From: Hermodarchaeum sp048939595
GTDB taxonomy: Archaea; Asgardarchaeota; Hermodarchaeia; Hermodarchaeales; Hermodarchaeaceae
Assembly: GCA_048939595.1 (NCBI GenBank)
Contig: JBHLPI010000003.1
Span: 3,877 to 67,876, forward strand
DNA: 64,000 bases
Direction: 5' to 3'
Shown here: positions 42,287-51,779 of the stretch, one piece after another
How the letters are laid out: every line of letters starts with the position of its first letter
Position numbering within the stretch: the first letter of the stretch is position 1
Notes under the pieces: generated by a model
The model's database searches: none
Told to the model about the DNA's origin: nothing
What the model saw: only the letters and a program-made list of their open reading frames with translations
Position numbers and translations under genes: made by a program

Positions 42287-44296
42287 GTGAATTCGAGTAT
42301 GTCAGCTTCTGATGTTTTTGTGATGCTTCGTGAAATCAAGGATATATTAATCGGGAGATGGATTCTGAATATTTATCAACTTAACGGTACGCTGCTTTTT
42401 AAATTCAGTTCTGATTCACCAAATAAAATCTGGTTATTAATTGAGCCTGGAAAGCGAATGCACCTCACTTCACTCACTTATGAGAGGGAGGCAAAACTCC
42501 GCTCGTTTTGTAAAGCACTCCGAACGCAGTTACGTAATCATAAAGTCTCAGACATCGAGCAACACGACTTTGATAGGGTAGTCTATCTTCGAGCAGGACC
42601 CGAAGAAAATCGTTTCACATTAGTCATCGAGCTCTTTGGGGGTGGAAATGCGATATTACTCGATCCCCAGAACAGAATAATTTCAGCAATGACCTTTCGC
42701 CGTATGAGAGACCGAGATATCGTTCGAGGAGCACCATTTCAGTTTCCACCACTCAGAGCCATGGATCCTCGTGACATTTCAAAGGAAACCTTGGATGAGA
42801 TATTGGACCAATCAGATCATGACTTAATTCGCACATTAGCACGGAACTTGAATATGAGTGGAGTAACCGTTGAAGAAATACTAGCAACTGCTAAACTTGA
42901 ACCAACATCAATAGCTTCAGGTCTAAATGCGAAAAAGAGGAAAACTCTCCAAATCGCATTGAAGAGATATTTCCGTACTCTAGCAAAAGAACCCTTGAGT
43001 CCACAAATTATCTTTAACGAAGCTGATGAACCTGTTCGGGTTGTTCCCCTTTCAAGTGCTGTCCATCAAAATGCGAAGACTAAGAAATTTGATAGTTTTA
43101 ATGAAGCACTTGATGAGTTTTATTCTTCACACACCGAAGATAATGCGGTTGACCTTGTCGAGAATAAGTATCAACAGGAGTTGGCAAAACTCCAACGATT
43201 ACGAAATCAACAACAAGAACACCTCGATACAATGCAAGCTCGTGCGGCTCAAAGCCGCGAATCTGCTAATGCGATTCACCAAAATCTCCCAATTGTTGAA
43301 GAACTTCTATCAACAATTCAAAAAGCCCGTCGACAGAATATTTCATGGCTTGAGATTTCTGAACGTCTAGAAGAAGGGAGGCGTAAGGAAATCCCCGCAG
43401 CGATGATTTTTCGGAAAGTAGATCAGCATTCAGGACGAGTTCATATTCAATTTGATGAAGTAACTGTAACAATAGATATTCGATTATCTGCAGCTGATAA
43501 CGCGAATCAATTATTCCAACGCAGCAAGCAATTGGAGAAGAAAGTCAAAGGTGCAGCAATAGCAATAGAAGACACGGAAACAAAAATCGCTAAGCTTTAC
43601 GAGAAACGGCAAGAAGAATTGATACAAGTAGCCACGGAGAAACCAGTTCTCCGGCGAAAGAAGCATTGGTATGAAAAGTTCCGGTGGTTTCGAACATCAA
43701 ATGGCACACTCGTTTTGGGAGGCCGCGATGCAGGAAGTAATCAGCAATTAATCCGCAAATATCTTGAAGACTCCGATTTATTTTTCCACGCAGATTTTGC
43801 GGGAGCTCCTATCGTAATTGTAAAAACTGAAAGGCAAAAAATCACAGAGCTTGAGTTACAGGAGATTGCGTCTTTTGCTGTCAGTTATTCACGTGCGTGG
43901 AAAGCAGGATGGAGTACAGCGGATACATATTGGGTTAGCAGTGACCAAGTCTCTTTAAGCGCACCGTCCGGAGAGTTTCTTCCAAAGGGTTCGGTTATGG
44001 TTCGTGGGGAAAGAAACTATGTTCGGAATGCACCAGTAGGTATTGCCGTGGGCGTTGTGGTTGAAGATGATTTTCCAATTATAATTGCGGGTCCTGAGTC
44101 ATCAATTCAAAGGCAGACAGATGTGTTTACGAAGTTGATTCCTGGAAAAATGAAGGTTTCAGATGCCGCGAAGCGTTTACGTAAGCAGTTTGCGGATCAG
44201 GTCTCTGAGTCGATAAAAGCAGAAGTTCAGGCTTTGAGTATTGATGAAATTATCGCTGTATTGCCTCCTGGTTCCGTCGACTTTGTAAGCGAATAA
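42287..44296 (+). CDS. rqcH: Ribosome quality control protein RqcH/Rqc2 (NEMF, NFACT family)
   Basis: Binds stalled 50S-peptidyl-tRNA and directs tail addition to the nascent chain. The 669-residue protein has the NFACT-N domain (MSASDVFVMLREI start, GPEENRFTLVIELFGGGNAI), a coiled coil (about 290-340 and 405-450) and the NFACT-R domain KKHWYEKFRWFRTSNGTLVL, GGRDAGSNQQL, FFHADFAGAPIVIVK. GTG 42287 is supported by GGTGAG 5 bases upstream; ATG 42299 is in frame. Divergent from the EMC6-like gene. Confidence 0.94.
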   Translation: MNSSMSASDVFVMLREIKDILIGRWILNIYQLNGTLLFKFSSDSPNKIWLLIEPGKRMHLTSLTYEREAKLRSFCKALRTQLRNHKVSDIEQHDFDRVVYLRAGPEENRFTLVIELFGGGNAILLDPQNRIISAMTFRRMRDRDIVRGAPFQFPPLRAMDPRDISKETLDEILDQSDHDLIRTLARNLNMSGVTVEEILATAKLEPTSIASGLNAKKRKTLQIALKRYFRTLAKEPLSPQIIFNEADEPVRVVPLSSAVHQNAKTKKFDSFNEALDEFYSSHTEDNAVDLVENKYQQELAKLQRLRNQQQEHLDTMQARAAQSRESANAIHQNLPIVEELLSTIQKARRQNISWLEISERLEEGRRKEIPAAMIFRKVDQHSGRVHIQFDEVTVTIDIRLSAADNANQLFQRSKQLEKKVKGAAIAIEDTETKIAKLYEKRQEELIQVATEKPVLRRKKHWYEKFRWFRTSNGTLVLGGRDAGSNQQLIRKYLEDSDLFFHADFAGAPIVIVKTERQKITELELQEIASFAVSYSRAWKAGWSTADTYWVSSDQVSLSAPSGEFLPKGSVMVRGERNYVRNAPVGIAVGVVVEDDFPIIIAGPESSIQRQTDVFTKLIPGKMKVSDAAKRLRKQFADQVSESIKAEVQALSIDEIIAVLPPGSVDFVSE

Positions 44297-44377
44297 ATAA
44301 CCAAATTTATACATCAAATGTAAGAGCCAAACTATTTTGAAGTGAATTATTGAATATAATATTCAAAGGTGAGATAG

Positions 44378-45187
44378 GTGCAAGTAGAGAAAGTTATGGC
44401 TACTCCAGTAAAGACCATCGATAAGGATCAAACAGTACCTGTCGCGTTAGAAATTATGGAGAAATTAGGTATATCCGCGATTCCGGTAACCGAAGAAAAT
44501 AGGCTAATCGGATTAATCACAGAACTGGATATAGTTGATCGATTAGGATCCACACGTGCTGGAAAATTATCACCAGCGAGTATCCACATCAGCTCAGTTA
44601 TGGAGTTAAACCCCGAAGTTGTTGAACCAACAACAGATATGTTTGAAGCAGCTAAGAGGCTCTTCAAGCGTAAGGAGAGAGCCTTAACAGTGGTAGAAGA
44701 CAACGAGATTGTTGGAATAATTACAAATACCCATTTCGTTCGGCAATGTCAGGAGATTGACAATATTAGTGTAGGTGATCTCCAACTAGAAAAACCAATT
44801 AGCGTAGCGCTATCTGATCGCGTAGTTCATGCTCGTCAGGTTTTATTAGCTGAGAACTTACCAGGGTTACCTGTTTTTGACGAAGGAAATGTAGTAGGAT
44901 TAGTTACAAAGAAACGTTTAGCCCTTGGATTTGCGGCATTTCGACGCGAAATCCCTGCAAAGTATCAAAGTACGAGATTACGCGATTTTCTAGTTTCCAA
45001 CATTCTTACTCGAACTGAGCAAACAACAAGACCTTCCATGAAAGTTAGTGAAGCAGCTGACCTGCTTCTTCGAGAGCACCAACATCTTTTACCCGTTATG
45101 AAAAAAGAACAAATGGAGAATATTCTGATTAGACGTAATCTCGTCCAATTGGTAGCTAATCGATTTATCCCTCAGAATAAAACCTGA
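44378..45187 (+). CDS. Four-CBS-domain protein
   Basis: A 269-residue protein made of two CBS pairs, starting VEKVMATPVKTIDKDQTVPV and continuing SAIPVTEENRLIGLITELDI; further repeats at about 70-125, 130-185 and 195-262. CBS pairs bind adenine nucleotides and usually regulate partner proteins. No catalytic domain. GTG start; an AATTTATA element lies at about 44305. It is followed after 5 bp by AMMECR1, so cotranscription is likely. Confidence 0.85.
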   Translation: MQVEKVMATPVKTIDKDQTVPVALEIMEKLGISAIPVTEENRLIGLITELDIVDRLGSTRAGKLSPASIHISSVMELNPEVVEPTTDMFEAAKRLFKRKERALTVVEDNEIVGIITNTHFVRQCQEIDNISVGDLQLEKPISVALSDRVVHARQVLLAENLPGLPVFDEGNVVGLVTKKRLALGFAAFRREIPAKYQSTRLRDFLVSNILTRTEQTTRPSMKVSEAADLLLREHQHLLPVMKKEQMENILIRRNLVQLVANRFIPQNKT

Positions 45188-45192
45188 GCCAT

Positions 45193-45858
45193 TTGGAGGC
45201 TCATGAATTGTCACGACTACTCAGTTTGGAGGAAGGAATCACCCTTACTCAATTTGCTAGAAGCGTGATTGAAAGCTTTATTCGAACAAAGCAACCCGCG
45301 CCTCTTTCAGAAAATCTAACAGAAACTTTACTTGAACCTCGTGGCGTCTTTGTTACATTAAAAAGGCGTAGGTCAATTAACAAAGCAGAATGGGATTTAA
45401 GAGGATGTATTGGCCATTTGCAGCCGAGCCCAGGTAGTTACCAACAGTCATTATCACTTATCGAGGCAACTCAACGGGCTGCATTGGGCTCTGCCTTTGA
45501 TGACCCAAGGTTCCCTTCTGTTCAGGAGTATGAACTCAACTCAATCTTGGTTGAAGTCAGCGTTCTAACGCAACCTGAAGAAATTATTTCTGAAGATCGA
45601 ACAAAACTTTCGAAACATGTTAACGTTGGGAAAGATGGGCTAATCATCCATGGAAAGGGCTGGCATCGAGGGCTGCTTCTTCCGCAAGTGGCGCCAGAGC
45701 AAGGTTGGAATGCTGAGGAGTTTTTACAAGGTTGTTGTCAGAAAGCAGGATTACCACCTTCCTGTTTTCTAGACTTAGATGTTAGAATTTTCAAGTTTCA
45801 AGCACAGATTTTTGCGGAGACCTCACCTAACGGCGAAATCATAGAACGAAAATTGTAG
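45193..45858 (+). CDS. AMMECR1-domain protein (AmmeMemoRadiSam system protein A)
   Basis: A 221-residue protein with the AMMECR1 domain: RGVFVTLKRRRSINKAEWDL, LRGCIGHLQP (the conserved RGCIG motif), ALGSAFDDPRFPSVQEYEL and KDGLIIHGKGWHRGLLLPQV. In many archaea and bacteria it occurs with a MEMO protein and a radical SAM enzyme; both partners occur elsewhere in this window (50.8 and 61.8 kb). TTG start. Biochemical function unknown, though the partners suggest oxidative or radical chemistry. Confidence 0.92.
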   Translation: MEAHELSRLLSLEEGITLTQFARSVIESFIRTKQPAPLSENLTETLLEPRGVFVTLKRRRSINKAEWDLRGCIGHLQPSPGSYQQSLSLIEATQRAALGSAFDDPRFPSVQEYELNSILVEVSVLTQPEEIISEDRTKLSKHVNVGKDGLIIHGKGWHRGLLLPQVAPEQGWNAEEFLQGCCQKAGLPPSCFLDLDVRIFKFQAQIFAETSPNGEIIERKL

Positions 45859-45859
45859 A

Positions 45860-46315
45860 TTATTTTGATTCTGATAATAGTGGCGGAGTGTTGTTGACTT
45901 CATCTAAGATCATGAGCGTGTTAATACTCGTGATATCAGAGATTTTTGAAAGTGATTTATGTAAGAGTGTGGTAAAATCAGAAACTCCGCTTGCTAATAG
46001 TCGTACAACCAAATCAACATTACCAGCAGTTTTAGTGATAGACAAAATCTGAGGAATCTTTTGAAGTTGCCTTGTAACAGTTTCAGCTTTACCATGTTCA
46101 GTGCGGATAAGAAGTAAAGATTGGATTGGCCACCCGATTTTTACCCAGTCAAGTTCAGCTCCAAGCTTTGTAATTATCCCTCGGGAAATAAGACTGTTAA
46201 TTCGATTTCGTGCGGCAGTTGCACTAAGACTAACACTACGTCCAAGCTCAGAGAATGATATTCTAGAATTAGATTGAAGAACCTGGAGAATCTGTAAATC
46301 CACTTCGTCTAACAT
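45860..46315 (-). CDS. Lrp/AsnC-family regulator (2)
   Basis: A 151-residue Lrp-type regulator: LDEVDLQILQVLQSNSRISF with recognition region LSATAARNRINSLISRGIIT, followed by a RAM ligand-binding domain AGNVDLVVRLLASGVSDFTT. ATG start. It is divergent from cca (70 bp) and convergent with AMMECR1. Target genes unknown. Confidence 0.88.
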   Translation of the reverse strand: MLDEVDLQILQVLQSNSRISFSELGRSVSLSATAARNRINSLISRGIITKLGAELDWVKIGWPIQSLLLIRTEHGKAETVTRQLQKIPQILSITKTAGNVDLVVRLLASGVSDFTTLLHKSLSKISDITSINTLMILDEVNNTPPLLSESK

Positions 46316-46385
46316 GGAGAAGGGCTCCCTTGAAATAGGGCTTAGGCTTCATGACTTAAAAGCCTAGTCGCCAACAAACCAATAG

Positions 46386-47810
46386 ATGTCTATCCTCGAC
46401 AAAATTCGCATTCAAAGTCTAGGTCAAATCCGACCAACCAAGTCTGATGTGAAAAAGGCATACACTGTTTTTAATAAAGTGCGTCATACTTTACGCCAAG
46501 AAACTGAAACAAAGAAAATCGAAGTCACATTTATTGAGCTAGAGGGCTCAGCCGGACGAAAACAAACTCAGCTTAAAGGGCAGAATGAACTTGATGTATT
46601 CGTAGGATTACCAGTAGCAAATTTATCGAAATCAACAACAAAGAAGAGTTTCCCTAAATCTGTAATCAGAAGATACTTGAAAACAATGGTAGAGACAATC
46701 GCGCTTCCCGCGATGAAACGAATACAACCATCAGAAATTCAGGTCGCATACGCAGAACATCCATACCTTATTTCGCAAATTGGAGATTACAGGGTCGACG
46801 TTGTGTTCTGTTTCGATTTAACCCAAGAATATATCCTCAAAAATGGCCCAATCACTGCTGTCGATCGTACACCACATCATTCAAAATTCGTTCAAAAACA
46901 CCTAACCACAAATCAACGCGATGAAGTACGCCTTCTAAAAGCCTTTTTTCAATCAGTGTTTGCTTATGGAGATTCAAGCCCGGTAGGAAGAAGTGGATTT
47001 ACAGGTTTCAGTACAGAAATGCTAATCTTTCACATGAAATCACTTGAATTTGCTTTAGAATACTTAACACACCATATCCCGCAACCGCTTGATTATTTCA
47101 ATCGAACGCCTAAAGTTATCCAACAGCAATTTCCACAGGATTTCTTTTTTATCTCAGACCCGATTGATCCTAACCGAAACATCGTATCAAGTGTTTCACA
47201 TCGCGCATATCGGTATACAACACAGAGGGCAAAAGAATTTCTCAAAACTCCATCATTGAATGTCTTTGAAAGAAAGCCTGTACCAATTTTATCAAATACA
47301 GAAATGAAGCAGTTTGAACCAAATTACTTCGTAATTGAGTTTGAGGATCTGACAGGGTGGCATTACACAAAGACTCGTGATAAACTTTACAGGCTTTTTG
47401 CTAAGCTTTCAAAATTCCTAAAAAATGAACCAACAGGAGAACCACGATTTGGAGGAGTAATCTTCGAGGAGCTTTTCCAGAAGAATGTCTTTGCGGTGGC
47501 ACTCTTTATTGAGAAAATTCAGATAAGTCAGTCGTATACAAGGGCAGGACCTCCTGAGAACTACGTTGAGGGTTGTAAACAATTTCTAAAGAGACATCCC
47601 CGTGCAATTTTGAAAAACGGTCGTTATTATATAACTGTCAGTAGAGAATTCACGGACGCCGATAAGGCAATCCGCGATTTTCTCCTTAAGAATCAAATCT
47701 CTCCTAGGGTTCGGATTATCGAAATCAGTAGAAATGGATCCTTAAATCTTGGAAAACAGGCTCTATGGATTCTTATTCATGCTGTACAGCCATTTTCTAA
47801 ACTTGACTAG
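46386..47810 (+). CDS. cca: CCA tRNA nucleotidyltransferase (archaeal class I)
   Basis: Adds or repairs the 3' CCA of tRNAs. The 474-residue protein has the archaeal class I polymerase motif ELEGSAGRKQTQLKGQNELD (the acidic carboxylates in the D-V-F segment) and PYLISQIGDYRVDVVFCFDL, RTPHHSKFVQKHL and GRSGFTGFSTEMLIFHMKSL. Even though the one tRNA in the window encodes CCA, repair function remains needed. ATG start. Divergent from the Lrp gene. Confidence 0.94.
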   Translation: MSILDKIRIQSLGQIRPTKSDVKKAYTVFNKVRHTLRQETETKKIEVTFIELEGSAGRKQTQLKGQNELDVFVGLPVANLSKSTTKKSFPKSVIRRYLKTMVETIALPAMKRIQPSEIQVAYAEHPYLISQIGDYRVDVVFCFDLTQEYILKNGPITAVDRTPHHSKFVQKHLTTNQRDEVRLLKAFFQSVFAYGDSSPVGRSGFTGFSTEMLIFHMKSLEFALEYLTHHIPQPLDYFNRTPKVIQQQFPQDFFFISDPIDPNRNIVSSVSHRAYRYTTQRAKEFLKTPSLNVFERKPVPILSNTEMKQFEPNYFVIEFEDLTGWHYTKTRDKLYRLFAKLSKFLKNEPTGEPRFGGVIFEELFQKNVFAVALFIEKIQISQSYTRAGPPENYVEGCKQFLKRHPRAILKNGRYYITVSREFTDADKAIRDFLLKNQISPRVRIIEISRNGSLNLGKQALWILIHAVQPFSKLD

Positions 47811-47826
47811 ATTTGCCAATCAAAAA

Positions 47827-48219
47827 TTAAGAACTACTTCGGACTTCAAAAACGTGAATGGTCTGTTCAGTTTTCTTTTGAAGAGGAGCTTCAAAGAATG
47901 CAACCATGTCATCTCCACTTCTTTTCGAAAGCTCCTTGTTATTTAAGGCAACTAGCCTAATAGCACCATATGCATACTCAAAGAGACCCATAACCGAAGA
48001 GATATGATTATCTGGGCTTATTAACCCGACAACAAAATATTTTGATGGAAGTTTATTAACACCATCGGGAGATTTAACCTGAAATGGCACCGTATGAATT
48101 TGTGATATCTCCTTCAATTCATTGATGTATCTTGGGCGAATCATTAGTGCTCCAGTTTTATCGAGTACATCACAAAAATGGAGTTCTTTTGATTTAAGGA
48201 TAATACGCCATTTGCCCAC
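47827..48219 (-). CDS. Uncharacterised protein
   Basis: A 130-residue protein with no family I recognise. It begins WRIILKSKELHFCDVLDKTG, has alternating strand-like hydrophobic segments (KYFVVGLISPDNHISSVMGL; AIRLVALNNKELSKR) and a basic, polar end. Soluble, no signal peptide, no transmembrane segment. GTG start; convergent with cca (17 bp). Codon use looks ordinary, so it is likely real. Confidence 0.55.
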   Translation of the reverse strand: MGKWRIILKSKELHFCDVLDKTGALMIRPRYINELKEISQIHTVPFQVKSPDGVNKLPSKYFVVGLISPDNHISSVMGLFEYAYGAIRLVALNNKELSKRSGDDMVAFFEAPLQKKTEQTIHVFEVRSSS

Positions 48220-48310
48220 TAAACGCCACCCACTTTTTTACTATAAATCAAAAACTGTAAAATAGTGTATTATTGCTCCGTTTAAACGGTTTGGCAAACC
48301 GGTGAATTCG

Positions 48311-50188
48311 ATGGATATGGCTGAGATTCTTACAAAAGGCAGTCCCGGAAAACGCTATCTATTATTGGGAAATGAAGCCATTGCACGTGGTGCAATAGAG
48401 GCCGGATTGGAACTTGCAGCAACCTATCCGGGCACTCCTTCATCTGAGATTGGCGATAGTCTTTTTCGTGGAGTCAAAGAAGGCAATTATTTCTTTGAAT
48501 ACTGCACCAATGAAAAGGTTGCCATGGAGGTAGCCGGAGCTGCTGCCGTAGCTAACGCACGCGCTCTGGTTATTATGAAACACGTCGGCCTTAATGTCGC
48601 ATCTGACGCCTTCATGACTTTGAATTATATCGGCGTTCGAGCAGGACTTGTTATTGTGTCTGCAGATGATCCTGGGTGTTGGAGCTCTCAAAATGAACAG
48701 GATAATCGATTGTACGCTATGTTGGGCGATACAACAATGCTTGAACCCTCAGACCCTCAAGAAGCAAAAGATATGACCATTGCTGCATTCGAGTTATCAG
48801 AAAAGCTTGAACAACCTGTGTTACTCCGAGTAACAACTCGTGTAAGCCATACACGGTCAGGTGTTGAATTAGGAAAAATTCGTCCACCACGAAAGAAAGC
48901 TAACTTTGAACGTGATCCCCTTCGGTTTGTGACGGTACCAACGGTAGCCAGATTACGTCACCCGATTTTGGTTGAAAAGGTAAAACAGGCTACTGATATT
49001 TCGGAAAAAAGTGAGTGGAACCGTGTAATCGGAGCAGGAAAACTTGGGATCCTTACATCAGGTGTGAGTTTTAACTATGTTATGGAGGCTCTTGAAACAC
49101 TCCAACTGAAAGCAGCAGTTTTCAAGTTGGGAATGACTTACCCTCTTCCAAAGAAGAAGATTCAGAAGTTCATCGCCTCTAAAGAGAAGGTTATTGTTAT
49201 CGAGGAATTGAAGCCGTACCTTGAGAATCATGTGCGCGCCTTTGCCCAAGAAAATGGGATAGCAACGCTGATAATTGGTAAAAGTCAGGGATACTTCTCT
49301 GAGATAGGCGAGTTTTCTCCAAGAACTGTAATTGAAGGTATCGCGAAAGCTTTGAACAAGGAAATCCCACCTGGCTTTGAAGAAGTTGATAATAAACTAT
49401 CTGAATCAAATATTCAAGTACCCCCACGACCGCCAATTCTATGTGCAGGTTGCCCTCATCGAGCAACCTTTTACGAGGTGGCAATGGCTACTGGACGTAA
49501 AGGCGTTTATCCAACCGATATTGGATGTTATACATTAGTAATACAACCTCCCCTAGAAATGGCAGATTTACTGCTATGTATGGGTTCGAGTATCGGAACG
49601 TCGTGTGGACTGACAGCAGTCTTAGACAAACCCATTGTGGGAGCAATTGGTGACTCGACGTTTTTCCATTCGGGGATTCCTGGGCTAGTAAATGCTGTGT
49701 ACAACCAACATCCGGTAAAAATCATAGTTGTTGACAACCATACCACGGCAATGACAGGGCATCAGCCCCATCCAGGAACCGGATTAACTGGAATGGGTGT
49801 TCAGGGAACCCAAATTGACATCGAAGATGTAGTAAAAGGCGTGGGAGTCGAATATGTTAAGGTAATTGATCCTCTCCAAGTGAAGGAAGCCATTCGCGCA
49901 ATCCGAGAAGCAGTAGCCTACGATGGCCCTGCAGTAATTATCTCGCGAAGCCCTTGTGCTCTAATTGAAAGGGCTAGGAAGCGCCGTGAAGATGAACCTA
50001 TTATCCCTTATGAAGTAGATCCTGAAATATGTCAGGGCTGCCGTGTTTGCACTGATAAACTAGGCTGTGCTGCAGCTATTTGGACAGGCGAACATGCGGC
50101 AATAGATGCTGATCTTTGCTCAGGTTGTGGTGTCTGTGCAAAAATCTGTCCTTACAAGGCAATACATGAGGTAGAGGTTAATGAATGA
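48311..50188 (+). CDS. iorA: Indolepyruvate:ferredoxin oxidoreductase alpha subunit
   Basis: Oxidises aryl pyruvates to aryl-acetyl-CoA, reducing ferredoxin, in aromatic amino acid catabolism. The protein has an N-terminal pyrimidine domain (KRYLLLGNEAIARGAIEAGL), a TPP-binding region around GAIGDSTFFHSGIPGLVNAV and VVDNHTTAMTGHQPHPGTG, and a C-terminal ferredoxin-type pair of clusters CQGCRVC and CSGCGVCAKICPYKAI. ATG 48311 is preferred: GGTGA lies five bases before it; GTG 48302 is in frame. It overlaps iorB by 8 bases. Confidence 0.95.
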   Translation: MDMAEILTKGSPGKRYLLLGNEAIARGAIEAGLELAATYPGTPSSEIGDSLFRGVKEGNYFFEYCTNEKVAMEVAGAAAVANARALVIMKHVGLNVASDAFMTLNYIGVRAGLVIVSADDPGCWSSQNEQDNRLYAMLGDTTMLEPSDPQEAKDMTIAAFELSEKLEQPVLLRVTTRVSHTRSGVELGKIRPPRKKANFERDPLRFVTVPTVARLRHPILVEKVKQATDISEKSEWNRVIGAGKLGILTSGVSFNYVMEALETLQLKAAVFKLGMTYPLPKKKIQKFIASKEKVIVIEELKPYLENHVRAFAQENGIATLIIGKSQGYFSEIGEFSPRTVIEGIAKALNKEIPPGFEEVDNKLSESNIQVPPRPPILCAGCPHRATFYEVAMATGRKGVYPTDIGCYTLVIQPPLEMADLLLCMGSSIGTSCGLTAVLDKPIVGAIGDSTFFHSGIPGLVNAVYNQHPVKIIVVDNHTTAMTGHQPHPGTGLTGMGVQGTQIDIEDVVKGVGVEYVKVIDPLQVKEAIRAIREAVAYDGPAVIISRSPCALIERARKRREDEPIIPYEVDPEICQGCRVCTDKLGCAAAIWTGEHAAIDADLCSGCGVCAKICPYKAIHEVEVNE

Positions 50189-50789
50189 GTTCAACATTAT
50201 GTTTACAGGTGTTGGTGGGACTGGCGTTCTTACTGCAGCCCGAATTATAGCTTCAGCAGCCCTCAGTGAAGGCGAAAACGTTCGAATGGGAGAAATTCAT
50301 GGTATGGCACAACGAGGAGGCGCAGTAAATTGCACAGTCAGAATTGGAAATAACGTTCACGGCCCTATAATTCCGACAGGAAAAGCGGATTTACTTCTAA
50401 GTGTTGAACCCGTTGAAGCGCTCCGTAATGTTGATCGAATAATGCCTTCGGGAACAATTATCGTTGGTGAGTATCGAATAACTCCAACAGGAGTACTTCT
50501 AGGTCGAACAGAATATCCAGACGACGAGAAAATTCTACAGGATTTAGCAAAATTTGCTAAGGTGATTACATTTGATGCTGCGAAACTGGCGCAAGAATCT
50601 GGGGGAATTCTGACGATGAATACTGTACTTATCGGTGCCGTCTTGGGATTAAATCTGCTCCCCATCAAGGAAAAAAGCCTAATTTCAGCAATTGAGGAGA
50701 TTTTACCAATTCGTTATCATGAAATGAACATTACTGCTCTCAAGAAAGGAAAAGATGCATCAAAAAGGACAATTACTCTAGCGGTTTAG
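50181..50789 (+). CDS. iorB: Indolepyruvate:ferredoxin oxidoreductase beta subunit
   Basis: The 202-residue gamma-type subunit of IOR: FNIMFTGVGGTGVLTAARII, VRMGEIHGMAQRGGAVNCTV, then KADLLLSVEPVEALR and NTVLIGAVLGLNLLPIKEKS. ATG overlaps the stop of iorA. The product completes a two-subunit IorAB enzyme, which with AcdB at 24 kb gives ATP from aromatic or other amino acids. Its 3' end overlaps the convergent memo gene by 12 bases. Confidence 0.94.
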   Translation: MNEFNIMFTGVGGTGVLTAARIIASAALSEGENVRMGEIHGMAQRGGAVNCTVRIGNNVHGPIIPTGKADLLLSVEPVEALRNVDRIMPSGTIIVGEYRITPTGVLLGRTEYPDDEKILQDLAKFAKVITFDAAKLAQESGGILTMNTVLIGAVLGLNLLPIKEKSLISAIEEILPIRYHEMNITALKKGKDASKRTITLAV

Positions 50790-51701
50790 AGTAATTGATG
50801 CATAACCAACTATGGCCTCTGAGCTTCCTCGGATATCATAACTTGTTGCATACTTCAAGCAGGTCCCATTAGTAGCACCCAGTTGTTTTGCCGCAGTGAT
50901 TGTTGTAGTAACAGCACTAGCCCCACACATGGTTCGCTCTTCTTTTACAACAGTATCGATGAGAGCTTTCCCATCTAATTGTTCAATTTTCTGAATTAAG
51001 TCACCATCAGTCTTATAGACCCATTCAATTATCTTCTCAACTGGTCCACTGCCAACAGGATCGTAACCATAGAAGTATCGACCATAATGCGTGAAATCCG
51101 TACTAGCAATAATGAAAACGTCTCGCTTCACCTTCTGAACCGCACTCGCGATTGTGTTTCCAACTTTTTCACAAATTGCAAACTTCGGTGAAGAGATTAG
51201 AAGTGGTAAAATTTTGAAGTTGTGATTTTTCCCAAGAAATTGAATAAATGGGAGTTGAACTTCGATTGAATGCTCATCTAGATGAGCTTCAGAACTTTCT
51301 AGAATACAATTTGTACCTGAGTCCTGACTTTGTTTCATGATTCCCTTTGCTAATGACGAATCGATTTGACATTTTCCGAGGGGTGTCTCCCATTCTCCTT
51401 CAGCCATTAAGGCTGCTCCAGAAAAACGCAAAGTTCGGTGTTTTACTCCGATTAATATAAACGTCTCAGGAAACCCGTCCTCAGCAATGGCTTTGTAAAG
51501 ATGAGATGCAATTGGACCTGAATATATGAAACCAGCATGAGGAGCAACCCCCGCAATGATTTTCTTACTACGTTTGGAACTAATTTTAGGAATCTCGCCT
51601 GCACCGTGAGAATCGGAAAATGAAGCGCGAATTGAGGCTTCAAGAGATTTCTTCTCTGGCGGATAATATCCGATGGCTATTGGTTTCCGTAGTAGACCCA
51701 T
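50778..51701 (-). CDS. MEMO family protein (AmmeMemoRadiSam system protein B)
   Basis: A 307-residue protein homologous to human MEMO1, a fold related to extradiol dioxygenases. Conserved pieces are AGVAPHAGFIYSGP (metal-type His), DEHSIEVQLPFIQF, IASTDFTHYGRYFYGYDP and ERTMCGASAV, carrying the His and Cys positions of the MEMO1 metal site. ATG 51701 has GGTGA 5 bases upstream; a GTG at 51725 is in frame but less likely. In the window it accompanies AMMECR1 and an AmrS-type radical SAM enzyme, which are named together as AmmeMemoRadiSam. Reaction unknown. Confidence 0.92.
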   Translation of the reverse strand: MGLLRKPIAIGYYPPEKKSLEASIRASFSDSHGAGEIPKISSKRSKKIIAGVAPHAGFIYSGPIASHLYKAIAEDGFPETFILIGVKHRTLRFSGAALMAEGEWETPLGKCQIDSSLAKGIMKQSQDSGTNCILESSEAHLDEHSIEVQLPFIQFLGKNHNFKILPLLISSPKFAICEKVGNTIASAVQKVKRDVFIIASTDFTHYGRYFYGYDPVGSGPVEKIIEWVYKTDGDLIQKIEQLDGKALIDTVVKEERTMCGASAVTTTITAAKQLGATNGTCLKYATSYDIRGSSEAIVGYASITLNR

Positions 51702-51779
51702 GGTTTCACCTGTAGAATAATTCACTTGGTAACCAAAAAGGTTTTTTCGAAGGGTATGGGGTGTCGGTGTGTGGTTAAA

